64,000 bases of DNA, taken from contig LNEK01000022.1 of assembly GCA_001464425.1 (NCBI GenBank), forward strand, positions 23,826 through 87,825, read 5' to 3'. The notes below the pieces were generated by a model. That model searched no databases and was not told where the DNA came from. It worked only from the letters and a program-made list of their open reading frames with translations. The stretch is from Alphaproteobacteria bacterium Ga0077535. Its GTDB lineage: Bacteria; Pseudomonadota; Alphaproteobacteria; Caulobacterales; Aquidulcibacteraceae. The position numbers were made by a program, and so were the translations under genes. This document shows, one piece after another, positions 25,533 to 33,054 of the stretch. Positions within the stretch are counted from its first letter, which is position 1. Every line of letters starts with the position of its first letter.

Positions 25533-26801
25533 ATGATGGGCGAACACGCCCGCGCGGCCGCCAACCAGCTCAATCGAGAATGCTTCTGTGTCACGCTCGA
25601 TCAAGAGGCCCTCGCCAGCGCGCTGCACAATGAAGTCGGCGATGGCGATTTTTACGCCATGCTCACGCGAACGCGCCCTCACCTCTTTTCGCAGGCGCCG
25701 GTCTTTCTGCCCAACGCAGATCGCGACGCCATGCAGGCGATCGTCAATGCCGTCGAAGCGGCCGCGCGCCTGCCCGCCTATCAGAAGACGGTGCTGGCCT
25801 GGGCGCCCCCAATCGCCCGCCTCGATCATGGCCCGGCCGGCGCCTTTATGGGCTATGACTTTCATCTGACGCCGGAGGGTGCGAAACTCATCGAGATCAA
25901 CACCAATGCCGGCGGCGCTTTTCTGAACGCGTTCCTCGCCCGCGCCCAGGTCGCCTGCTGCGCTGAAGTCGAGCGCGCGCTTGCTCTCTCGTCGCTGGCG
26001 GCCTTCGATGACGCGGTCATCGCTATGTTCAATGAAGAATGGCGCCGCCAGGGCCGCGCCGATCCGCTGCGGCGTATCGCTATCGTCGATCGACAGCCGC
26101 AAGAGCAATATCTCTATCCTGAGTTCTTGCTGGCCAAGCGCCTGTTCGAACGAAACGGCATTGAAGTGGTGATCGCCGATCCATCGCAACTGCGCTTCGA
26201 GTGCGACCTGCTTTGCCATAGCGGGCGCCCGATTGACCTTATCTACAACCGCCTGGTCGACTTCGCCCTTGAAGCGCCTGAACACGCTGCGATCAGAACG
26301 GCCTATGAGGGCGGCGCCGTCGTCGTCACGCCGAACCCGCGCAACCACGCTTTGCTTGCCGACAAACGCAACCTCGTTCTGCTCTGCGACCGCGGGCAAC
26401 TTGCCGACTGGGGGCTGTCACACCAACACCTCGCAGCGCTTAAGGGCGTGCCCGCGACGCTACGCATAAACAGCGCGAACGCCGATGAACTTTGGGCAGA
26501 GCGCAAAGGTTATTTTTTCAAACCTGCGGCCGGCCATGGCGGCAAGGCCGTGTATCGCGGCGACAAACTGACCAAGGGCGTTTGGACCAACATCCTCGCC
26601 GGTGACTACATCGCGCAAACCATCGCACCGCCGAGCGAGCGGACGATAAAACTGGACGGCGAGCGGGTGCAGAGGAAAGTGGATGTGCGCCTCTATACCT
26701 ATGACGGCGCAATCGTGATCTCGGCGGCTCGGCTCTATCAGGGCCAGACCACGAACTTCCGCACGCCGGGCGGCGGCTTCGCGCCGGTCTTCTTTGTCTA
26801 A
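25533..26801 (+). CDS. Circularly permuted ATP-grasp-like protein
   Basis: A 422-residue protein with features of a circularly permuted ATP-grasp ligase: an N-terminal helical part, GYDFHLTPEGAKLIEINTNAGG, then IYNRLVDFAL, and a C-terminal nucleotide-binding half with GYFFKPAAGHGGKAVYRG and VDVRLYTYDGAIVISAARLY. ATP-grasp enzymes join carboxylates to amines or thiols; related proteins make glutathionylspermidine or peptides. The product here is unknown. The start at 25533, 4 bp after the OsmC stop, has GGAGA at 8 bp; an ATG at 25515 is possible. It closes the ArsR-led operon. Confidence 0.72.
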   Translation: MMGEHARAAANQLNRECFCVTLDQEALASALHNEVGDGDFYAMLTRTRPHLFSQAPVFLPNADRDAMQAIVNAVEAAARLPAYQKTVLAWAPPIARLDHGPAGAFMGYDFHLTPEGAKLIEINTNAGGAFLNAFLARAQVACCAEVERALALSSLAAFDDAVIAMFNEEWRRQGRADPLRRIAIVDRQPQEQYLYPEFLLAKRLFERNGIEVVIADPSQLRFECDLLCHSGRPIDLIYNRLVDFALEAPEHAAIRTAYEGGAVVVTPNPRNHALLADKRNLVLLCDRGQLADWGLSHQHLAALKGVPATLRINSANADELWAERKGYFFKPAAGHGGKAVYRGDKLTKGVWTNILAGDYIAQTIAPPSERTIKLDGERVQRKVDVRLYTYDGAIVISAARLYQGQTTNFRTPGGGFAPVFFV

Positions 26802-27008
26802 GCCTCTCGCTGGCGCACCGATCGGGCCCGCCAGATCCAAAATCCGTCTCTCGCTATGCTGGAAAGCGCGTGCTTGGCCGCAAGCCGACATTTTAGGTCC
26901 CCGAGACGATCGCGACCCTTTTCCCAGTTTGACATGACGCAAAATCGCCAGGCGACCGGCAACGGAATATAGTCGATAGGGCCAGGTCAAACTGCGCGCA
27001 GATCGTCG

Positions 27009-27167
27009 TCAGCGAACGAATGCCGTGAGCTCGACCCCCGAAAACAGCGCCACCACACCAGGACTCCCAAACCGCACAACCAGTGTCGTTGTGACCAAGA
27101 TGGCGCTCACCAGGCACACAATAGCCAGAGCTTCGACCGGGCTCGTGCGCGACGTCTGACGATCCAT
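27009..27167 (-). CDS. Small single-helix membrane protein
   Basis: A 52-residue gene too short for routine calling. The peptide is MDRQTSRTSPVEALAIVCLV and continues into SAILVTTTLVVRF, giving one membrane helix (about residues 13-32), followed by GSPGVVALFSGVELTAFVR. GGGAGG lies 7 bp before the ATG at 27167, an excellent ribosome binding site. No family was recognised. It is divergent from the universal stress protein gene, from which it is separated by 399 bp. Confidence 0.6.
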   Translation of the reverse strand: MDRQTSRTSPVEALAIVCLVSAILVTTTLVVRFGSPGVVALFSGVELTAFVR

Positions 27168-27566
27168 TTCGCTGCCTCCCTACGCGCTGGGGCTCTGGCC
27201 TCTTCTTAAGTCCGCATGAGCTCCGCGCTTCTGCTCAGCGCGGTTGAGCAGCATATGCGACGCCCGACAAAATCGAACATGGCCTCGCCCCTTGGTCAAG
27301 ATCGAACCACAAATCGACTGGGCCCGCACCAGGATGTCTATCGGCTGGATTGCTGCAGTGCGGTGCCTTGGACGAGCGTTGCGCGTAGCGGCAATTTCAC
27401 GAGCAGCGGCCTCACCCAATCAAGCCGTTCGCTTAAAGGCCTGGGCTCGCCCGCACGCCAACGCGTTGGCGGACATTCGGCATTCGCCAACTTGGTGCTC
27501 ACGCCACTCGATCGCGGCCTTGCGGACAATCAATGCCCGCGCTCCCATCGCGCTTAGCGTGCGTCC
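27168..27566. other. Intergenic region before the universal stress gene
   Basis: 399 bp with no convincing gene. Overlapping rightward frames lack ribosome binding sites. A near-match to the FNR box, TTGCGGACAATCAA (27520-27533, one mismatch), lies 33 bp before the universal stress protein ATG; the spacing is too short for class II activation of that start. Confidence 0.5.
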
Positions 27567-28382
27567 ATGATCAAAGACATTCTACTCATTGCAGTTGCGG
27601 ATGATCCAGGAGAAGCGGGTCTCGACTTGGCCGCGGCCGTCACTGCCAACGCTGGCGCTTGTCTGCGCTGCATTGGTCTTGGCGTCCTGCCGGACGGCTA
27701 TCTCGGTTTTTCCGAAAACGCCGAGACCGTGGAAGTTGCGCAAGCGCGCCGTGAGCAGCGCGCGCAATTTGATGAATTTGATCGGCTGCTTAAAAGGCGC
27801 AGCCCCCCGATCCCGTCCGTCTTCGTTGCAGCCTATCCCAAGACCATCGTCCAAACGATTGCAAGCGCGGCGCACCAAAGCGACGCCATTGTGGTCCGAG
27901 CGCCCGCCCTCAGCCACGACCAGCCCCACGGCTCAATTATCGAAGCTGCGCTGTTTGAAGGCGGTGCGCCGGTGTTTGTGGCGCCACGGCACTGGCGTGC
28001 GAGCGCCCTGGGCCAGCGCGTATTGGTTTGCTGGGACAACAGCGCCTCGGCTGCGCGCGCCGCCCACGCTGCGCTAAACTTTGTTGCGCCGGACGCGCAA
28101 CTCGTCGTCGTTCAGGTCGCAGACGCGGCGCATAAAGATGACGCGTCAGGACGCGCGTTTGCAGCGCATCTGGCGCGCGCGACCATCCGCGCCGAGTGGC
28201 GCAGCTACGACCGCACGGAGGCCGACATTGCCAGCACCTTAGACCACATAGCCCGTGAGATCAGCGCAGATCTGATCATCATGGGCGGCTACCGGCATTC
28301 ACCGGCACGGCAATCCCTGTTTGGCGGCGTCACCAGAGCATTGCTGCACGCGCCACGCTTGCCGCTCTTGTTGAGCCATTAA
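27567..28382 (+). CDS. Universal stress protein (two UspA domains)
   Basis: A 271-residue cytosolic protein made of two UspA-like halves. The first half (residues 1-140) is divergent. The second ends ADLIIMGGYRHSPARQSLFGGVTRALL, matching the GxxG-(9x)-G(S/T) nucleotide-binding motif, although the final Ser/Thr position is altered. Tandem Usp proteins respond to energy or oxygen limitation and often appear in FNR/FixK or DosR regulons with P-type ATPases and polyphosphate genes, as in this region. Confidence 0.88.
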   Translation: MIKDILLIAVADDPGEAGLDLAAAVTANAGACLRCIGLGVLPDGYLGFSENAETVEVAQARREQRAQFDEFDRLLKRRSPPIPSVFVAAYPKTIVQTIASAAHQSDAIVVRAPALSHDQPHGSIIEAALFEGGAPVFVAPRHWRASALGQRVLVCWDNSASAARAAHAALNFVAPDAQLVVVQVADAAHKDDASGRAFAAHLARATIRAEWRSYDRTEADIASTLDHIAREISADLIIMGGYRHSPARQSLFGGVTRALLHAPRLPLLLSH

Positions 28383-28493
28383 AGCCGCGCGGTCGCAATT
28401 GCCTCCCTAAAGCGCCCTTGCATTGGCGGGCCGATGGTCGCCAGCGAATAGCCAAGCCCCGCAACTCTTCATCGACGCGATCTAGCGTCGACA

Positions 28494-28507
28494 TTGAGCT
28501 CTATCAA
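28494..28507. promoter_or_regulatory. FNR/FixK-type box
   Basis: Perfect palindrome TTGAGCTCTATCAA. It lies 84 bp before the META-domain lipoprotein ATG; a class II transcript would begin near 28542, leaving a leader of about 50 nt. Confidence 0.65.
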
Positions 28508-28591
28508 AGTCTGTGAGCGACGGGCGCTTACGCTTGCGCGTCCTTCGTCAGCGCCTGAACGGGCGCTTTTGGTCTGACACATGAGGCTCCT

Positions 28592-29071
28592 ATGCGGCGC
28601 GCAACGTCCCTGCCCTGTCTCGCTCTCCTCACTCTGGCGGCGTTAGGCCTGTCAAGTTGCGGCTCGTCTGCTCAAGGCGAGCTGCCCGATGAGCTCGGCG
28701 GTTCATGGGTGGTCCAGCAGATCGCCGGCGCATCCCTGGGAGAGAACGTGGACGTCTACATACATATCGACGCAAGCACCGGCGCGCTCACCGGCTTCAC
28801 CGGGTGCAATCCATTCTCATCGTCGATGACGGCGTTCTCTGAGGCCCTTGCCGTAGGACCGATCCAAGAGGAGCCAGGTGAATGCCCGAGCCCCGAGGCC
28901 GCCACCGACGAAGCCCGCTTCCTCGGCGTGCTGCCCTCGGTGCATCGCTTCCGGCGGCGGGGCAAGGCGCTTGAGCTCTTGCCTCAAGAGCAGGGCGAAG
29001 CCTTGTTGAACTTGCGTCTCGATGAGTTTGCCACGCTCACCCGCCCGACGACGACTACGCCATCTCCCTGA
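28592..29071 (+). CDS. META-domain lipoprotein (HslJ-like)
   Basis: A 159-residue exported lipoprotein (MRRATSLPCLALLTLAALGLSSC... gives the lipobox LSSC). The body is a META domain: GGSWVVQQIAGASL, then a FTGCNPFSSSMTAF core carrying the Gly-Cys-Asn signature, and FLGVLPSVHRFRRRGKALELL. The E. coli relative HslJ is a heat-induced outer-membrane lipoprotein linked to novobiocin resistance. The function here is unknown. An FNR-type box lies upstream. Confidence 0.82.
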   Translation: MRRATSLPCLALLTLAALGLSSCGSSAQGELPDELGGSWVVQQIAGASLGENVDVYIHIDASTGALTGFTGCNPFSSSMTAFSEALAVGPIQEEPGECPSPEAATDEARFLGVLPSVHRFRRRGKALELLPQEQGEALLNLRLDEFATLTRPTTTTPSP

Positions 29072-29129
29072 AGCGAATTGCTGGTTATGGGATGCGCCTG
29101 TGAATACTACGCCACCCACGGACTTCGCG

Positions 29130-29813
29130 TCACTTGATGTAGCCGCCTACGTATTGAGCGGCTTCTTCCTCGGAGAGAATGTCAAGCGCCTCTGCCGGCA
29201 GCATGCGGGCTTGGATCGCTTCGATCTCGCCGGCGGGCGCGGTCAGCCATTCTTGTCGCTCGGCTTCGGAGACAAGAACAAGCGGCATGGCTTTGGCATG
29301 GATGGGACGGACAAGATCGTTGGCGTCGGTGGTGAGGAAACTGAAGAGCGTGTGGGCGCCGATATTGGGCGCGGTCTTGGTTCCGACGTCGCCGTAATAC
29401 TCGCTCGCTATGCCGGCAAAGCAGAGCATGGCGCGGTCGGGCGGTGCAAACCAGCGGATCTGTTTTTTGCCCTTCGGGGAAGCGTCTTCGTATTCGCTGA
29501 AGGCGGTGAATGGGACGAGGCAGCGATGTTGGGGGCCCAAAAGTGGGCGCCAATGCGGGCTCTTGATGTTGCGGATATTGGTGATCGGCGCGCCGCCAAA
29601 TTTTGGCGGGCCGGGTAAGCCCCAACGCATCTTCGTCCATTGAAGCTCGTCTTTGGAATTGAGCTTGAGGATCGGCGCAAAGCTTTTGGGAAAAACTTCC
29701 AAGACCGCATTGCCGAGAATGGGATTGATGCGGGTCTCGCTCCATTCGTCGAAGCCATAATAGTCTTTTTCGATGCCGGCTTTGCGGATGTCGGAGGCGT
29801 AGCGATTGCACAT
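29130..29813 (-). CDS. yedK: SOS response-associated peptidase (SRAP/YedK)
   Basis: A 227-residue SRAP-domain protein. The chain starts MCNRYA, so Cys2 becomes the N-terminal catalytic residue after Met removal. It forms a thiazolidine crosslink with abasic sites in single-stranded DNA and so protects them. VPFTAFSEYED supplies the conserved Glu, and RPIHAKAMP the conserved His region (HxxMP). The start at 29813 is fixed by the Cys2 requirement; a longer frame has no homology. It is convergent with the META gene and stands alone. Confidence 0.95.
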   Translation of the reverse strand: MCNRYASDIRKAGIEKDYYGFDEWSETRINPILGNAVLEVFPKSFAPILKLNSKDELQWTKMRWGLPGPPKFGGAPITNIRNIKSPHWRPLLGPQHRCLVPFTAFSEYEDASPKGKKQIRWFAPPDRAMLCFAGIASEYYGDVGTKTAPNIGAHTLFSFLTTDANDLVRPIHAKAMPLVLVSEAERQEWLTAPAGEIEAIQARMLPAEALDILSEEEAAQYVGGYIK

Positions 29814-29851
29814 GAGATGAGAGCTTAAAGGTTTGGGCGCCGCCGGGCTAT

Positions 29852-29929
29852 GCGCGGGCCGGGCTCTTGGCGCTTCGCGCCGAGCCGCGCATGGCGCGTC
29901 TCGGCCCTTCGGGCTTCGATCCCTGGCGC
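29852..29929. repeat. Structured GC-rich intergenic repeat, copy 2
   Basis: Second copy of the block at 5009-5093. It holds the hairpins CTC-TT-GGCGC-TTC-GCGCC-GAG (29863-29884) and GCGC-ATG-GCGC, followed by GCCC-TTC-GGGC. The stems are compensated relative to copy 1. Confidence 0.5.
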
Positions 29930-30010
29930 GATCTTCGCGGGCCGTCGCACTTCGATGTGCAAGTATCCACAAAACCGCCGAGCCAAAAGCGCGCCCGCAT
30001 GGCGCAAAAG

Positions 30011-30232
30011 TTAGAGCTCAAAGGAAGTCACCATCACCTGCCCGTTGCGCTGGGCGATAAAGGCTTTGGCGCGCTCGAGCGCTGCGGCCTGCTCTTGCTT
30101 CGATGCTGCAAGGAAACGCGGCAGCGCTGTGCGCGCGATGATATAGGCGCCGTGACGCGCGCATTCGAAAGCGATCCCACCGGAAGCGGTCGCTCTGCCG
30201 TCCTGAAGCTGTCCACCGCACAGCATGCACAC
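30011..30232 (-). CDS. Small putative zinc-ribbon protein
   Basis: A 73-residue protein starting MCMLCGGQL, with a second Cys/His pair FECARHGAYIIA, giving a CxxC...CxxH pattern suited to one zinc ion. The rest is a helix ending in QVMVTSFEL. Similar short Cys-rich proteins of unknown role are common in proteobacteria; I cannot name the family. It lies 198 bp upstream of the SRAP gene on the same strand, separated from it by the repeat. Confidence 0.6.
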   Translation of the reverse strand: MCMLCGGQLQDGRATASGGIAFECARHGAYIIARTALPRFLAASKQEQAAALERAKAFIAQRNGQVMVTSFEL

Positions 30233-30293
30233 GCCTAAGGTGTAGCACGTGCAGGCGCGAACTTAAACTGCTGCCGAAAGCTTTTACGGGCGC

Positions 30294-31865
30294 TCAAAAA
30301 CCCAAATTCAGCGTCAGGTTCTGACGCCAGTCTTCCCCGCTGCGCGCGTCGATGAGCGCCCGCGCGACCTCCAGTTCCAGCGATACGCGGTCCCAGACCT
30401 CGACCCTGACGCCGCCGCCCCAGGACGCGAGATCGTCTTCGCGGGCCGCGCCCAGATAGCCGTTGAACATGCGGGCGCCGTCAATGAAGAGATAGGGCTG
30501 CGGTCGTCCGAATATTTGCATGTCCGGCGCGCCGACATAGCGCGCCTCAATCGCGCCGGCGACGCCGGAATCGCCGCGGGCGCTGCCTTGCAGGTAGCCG
30601 CGCCCGAAGAGGCGCCCGCCGACCGACATTTCTTCCGAGCGCGGTAGTGGACCATCGGCGAGCTGCGCCGCCCATCGCATGATGAAGGTCACATCATCGC
30701 CGAGCCTCTGACGATGCGAGAGCGACAGGTTCAGGCGCGCATACTGATCGTCAGCATCGGCCCGCGAGCGTAAATTTTCAGCCGGCGAATGGGCTCGGCC
30801 GAGAAGCATTTGGGTGTAATAGGTCGTGGCGCCACCGCCGCGCCGCCAGCGTCCCGTAACGCCAAGTGCAAGACTAACGAGGGTCTCGTCGGTCGTCATA
30901 AAAGCGGGCGTCCGTTCTTCGACCAAGAGCGCCGCCGCTTCGATAAATATGTTGTGCTCAGACTCCCTCGATGCACGCATCGGGGTCTGATATCGCGCCG
31001 ACGCCGAGCGGAAGTCACGCACCTCGTCATCGTCGTCGATAAAGCGTCCCGCCCCCGCTTCGACCCGCACGAAGGCGCCCTCGGCGCCGACTGGCGTCGC
31101 GTAGCTGACTTCGAAGGCGCGCATGCGCTCGGGCTCAGCCGGGGCGGTGACGACGCGCACTTGGCTCTCGTCTCCGGGGCGCAGCCAATTATAAGCTTCG
31201 CCGTTGGCGGTGATGCGCCAGCCGCCATAATCGTCCGATCCGCGATTGTCCGCGCGCAGGTAGCCGCCGCTTTGCGCCTGCCCCAGTTCAAGCACCAGAA
31301 TGTGCGCGCTTGGATCGTCGACATCGGGTTGAAGTTCAGCCCGCTCGACCCGAAGCCCCGGCGTTTGCCGCAGCAAAGTCAGCTTTCGATCAAGCGCGTG
31401 CAAATTGATCGGACGCTGACCGACGACGTCTGACAAAAGCTCAGCTGCACGCGGCGGCACAGGGCCCTCAAAGCGGACCTCGGCGATATAGCCTTCATAG
31501 ACGACCACGCGCGCAACGCCGTCGCTTAATGCAGCCGGCGGGACTACGGCGCGCGATAGAAAATAACCGTCCTCGCGATAGCGGGCGGTGATCTCTTCGG
31601 CCAAGGTTTGCAGGGCGGCCAAGTCAGCCGCACGTCCAAGCCGGTCGGCGTAGAGCGACGCGAGTTGCTCGGCATTGTAAACCGTAGCGCCTTCCACGAA
31701 CACGGCGACCAATGGCGATGCTTCGCTGCGCAGATCCAGCGCCTGCGCGCGACCATCATCGTCGAGCGTGCCACGAAGATCGTCGCCTGCACTCTGGCCG
31801 TGCGCAAACGCTGGCGCGAGCGCTGCGCCGATCGCGACCAAAGATGCCGTCCAGCCGCGCCTCAC
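30294..31865 (-). CDS. ShlB/FhaC-type outer-membrane exporter (TpsB)
   Basis: A 523-residue outer-membrane protein of two-partner secretion. A signal peptide (RRGWTASLVAIGAALAPAFAHG) precedes a POTRA region with VYEGYIAEVRFEGPVP, and the C-terminal half is beta-barrel sequence ending in NLTLNLGF, with Phe at the end as expected for Bam insertion. TpsB proteins secrete one large TpsA exoprotein. The GTG start at 31865 has GGGAGG at 7 bp; a longer frame has none. No TpsA gene lies nearby. It is divergent from FecR and CHASE2 genes. Confidence 0.85.
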   Translation of the reverse strand: MRRGWTASLVAIGAALAPAFAHGQSAGDDLRGTLDDDGRAQALDLRSEASPLVAVFVEGATVYNAEQLASLYADRLGRAADLAALQTLAEEITARYREDGYFLSRAVVPPAALSDGVARVVVYEGYIAEVRFEGPVPPRAAELLSDVVGQRPINLHALDRKLTLLRQTPGLRVERAELQPDVDDPSAHILVLELGQAQSGGYLRADNRGSDDYGGWRITANGEAYNWLRPGDESQVRVVTAPAEPERMRAFEVSYATPVGAEGAFVRVEAGAGRFIDDDDEVRDFRSASARYQTPMRASRESEHNIFIEAAALLVEERTPAFMTTDETLVSLALGVTGRWRRGGGATTYYTQMLLGRAHSPAENLRSRADADDQYARLNLSLSHRQRLGDDVTFIMRWAAQLADGPLPRSEEMSVGGRLFGRGYLQGSARGDSGVAGAIEARYVGAPDMQIFGRPQPYLFIDGARMFNGYLGAAREDDLASWGGGVRVEVWDRVSLELEVARALIDARSGEDWRQNLTLNLGF

Positions 31866-32007
31866 GCTTGGCCCTCCCGCGAGGGTTTCTAAGTGATGAT
31901 GATTAATGATCGCCAAAGTTGCGGTTAAGCACACGCCTTCACGAAGTCTTACCGGCGCCTGATGCAGAATGTGAACTTGCCTATCTTCGCCAAGGCTTGA
32001 TGCTCAC

Positions 32008-33051
32008 ATGCGCTTTTTTTTGTTCGCTTTAGCTTTTGTTAGCGTCGGCATTGGCGCTGCATCCGCTCAAGAGTGGCGCGCGCTTGAAGTTGCGGGCGTG
32101 GTTCGTGTCATGGAACCTGGACAAACGGCGCGTGCGGTCAACGCGCGCGACGTGTTGCCGGCGGGGGCGATCGTCACCACCGGACGCGACAGCCGCGCGG
32201 TGTTTAGCAACGGCGCCGCGCGCGCGAGCTTGAGCGCCAACAGCCGCCTGACGCTGGCTTCGTCTGAAAACGGACTGACGCGCTTTGTCCAAGATGTCGG
32301 CACGGCGCTCTTTCAGGTCGATCGCAGACGCGACCCGCATTTTGAAGTGCGCACCTCGCTTTTGGCGGCTGTGGTCAAGGGCACGACCTTTACTGTGACG
32401 GTCGAACCTGACCAGCACCGTGTTTTTGTCGCCGAGGGCACGGTGGAGGTCTCACCTGCCGAGGGCGGCGAGGCTGAACTTGTCTCCAACGGCGCCATGG
32501 CCGAGGTCGCTCGTGCGCACCCAGGACGCGTCGAGCGGCCGCAAATGCCTGCGCAACAAGGCGCCGTTATAGCCCCTGCGCTCAATTATGCGGCGCTGAC
32601 CGGCGGGATCATCCGCAACGGTGACGCGGCGCCCTTGCAGGACGCCGAAGGCGAGCCCGGCCATTTCGATGCGAGCGCCGACACGAGCCAGCCCAGCGAG
32701 CAAGCGACGCTTGCCACCGATCACAGCGGTGACGCCGACACGTCGGGCGACACCGATGTCGTCGACAGCGATGGTCAAGGCGACGCCGGCGGCGACACGG
32801 ACGAAGACGTCGACCAGGTCGATGCTGACACCGGCGACGCCGGCGACACTGAGCCCAGCGACCCCGTTGGCGATGACACCGATGTGGTCAGCGAGGGCGA
32901 CGACGACGCCGCGACCGACGATGACGGCAATAATGGTCATGGCAACGATGACGACGGCGAAGATGACAGCAATCCCGGCCGCGGCGGCGGCGGCGGCCGC
33001 TTTGGCGGCGACGACGACGACAACAACCACACGCGTGACGGCTTTGGCTAA
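32008..33051 (+). CDS. FecR-domain protein with Asp-rich tail
   Basis: A 347-residue exported protein: signal peptide (MRFFLFALAFVSVGIGAASA), FecR domain with AVFSNGAARASLSANSRLTL and TSLLAAVVKGTTFTVTV, then a tail from about residue 215 rich in Asp and Gly (GDADTSGDTDVVDSDGQGD and similar runs), ending in a Gly stretch. FecR domains sense or relay signals in the periplasm; the acidic tail looks like a calcium-binding, low-complexity segment. It starts an operon with a CHASE2-EAL protein after a 3-bp gap. Confidence 0.85.
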   Translation: MRFFLFALAFVSVGIGAASAQEWRALEVAGVVRVMEPGQTARAVNARDVLPAGAIVTTGRDSRAVFSNGAARASLSANSRLTLASSENGLTRFVQDVGTALFQVDRRRDPHFEVRTSLLAAVVKGTTFTVTVEPDQHRVFVAEGTVEVSPAEGGEAELVSNGAMAEVARAHPGRVERPQMPAQQGAVIAPALNYAALTGGIIRNGDAAPLQDAEGEPGHFDASADTSQPSEQATLATDHSGDADTSGDTDVVDSDGQGDAGGDTDEDVDQVDADTGDAGDTEPSDPVGDDTDVVSEGDDDAATDDDGNNGHGNDDDGEDDSNPGRGGGGGRFGGDDDDNNHTRDGFG

Positions 33052-33054
33052 GCC

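Noticed and set aside
27520..27533. TTGCGGACAATCAA as an FNR-type box for the universal stress protein
   Set aside because: One mismatch in a core base, and the distance to the ATG is too short for class II activation. Kept only as a near-match.
27216..27570. Two overlapping rightward frames before the universal stress protein
   Set aside because: No start signals, low-quality composition, and one runs into the real gene.
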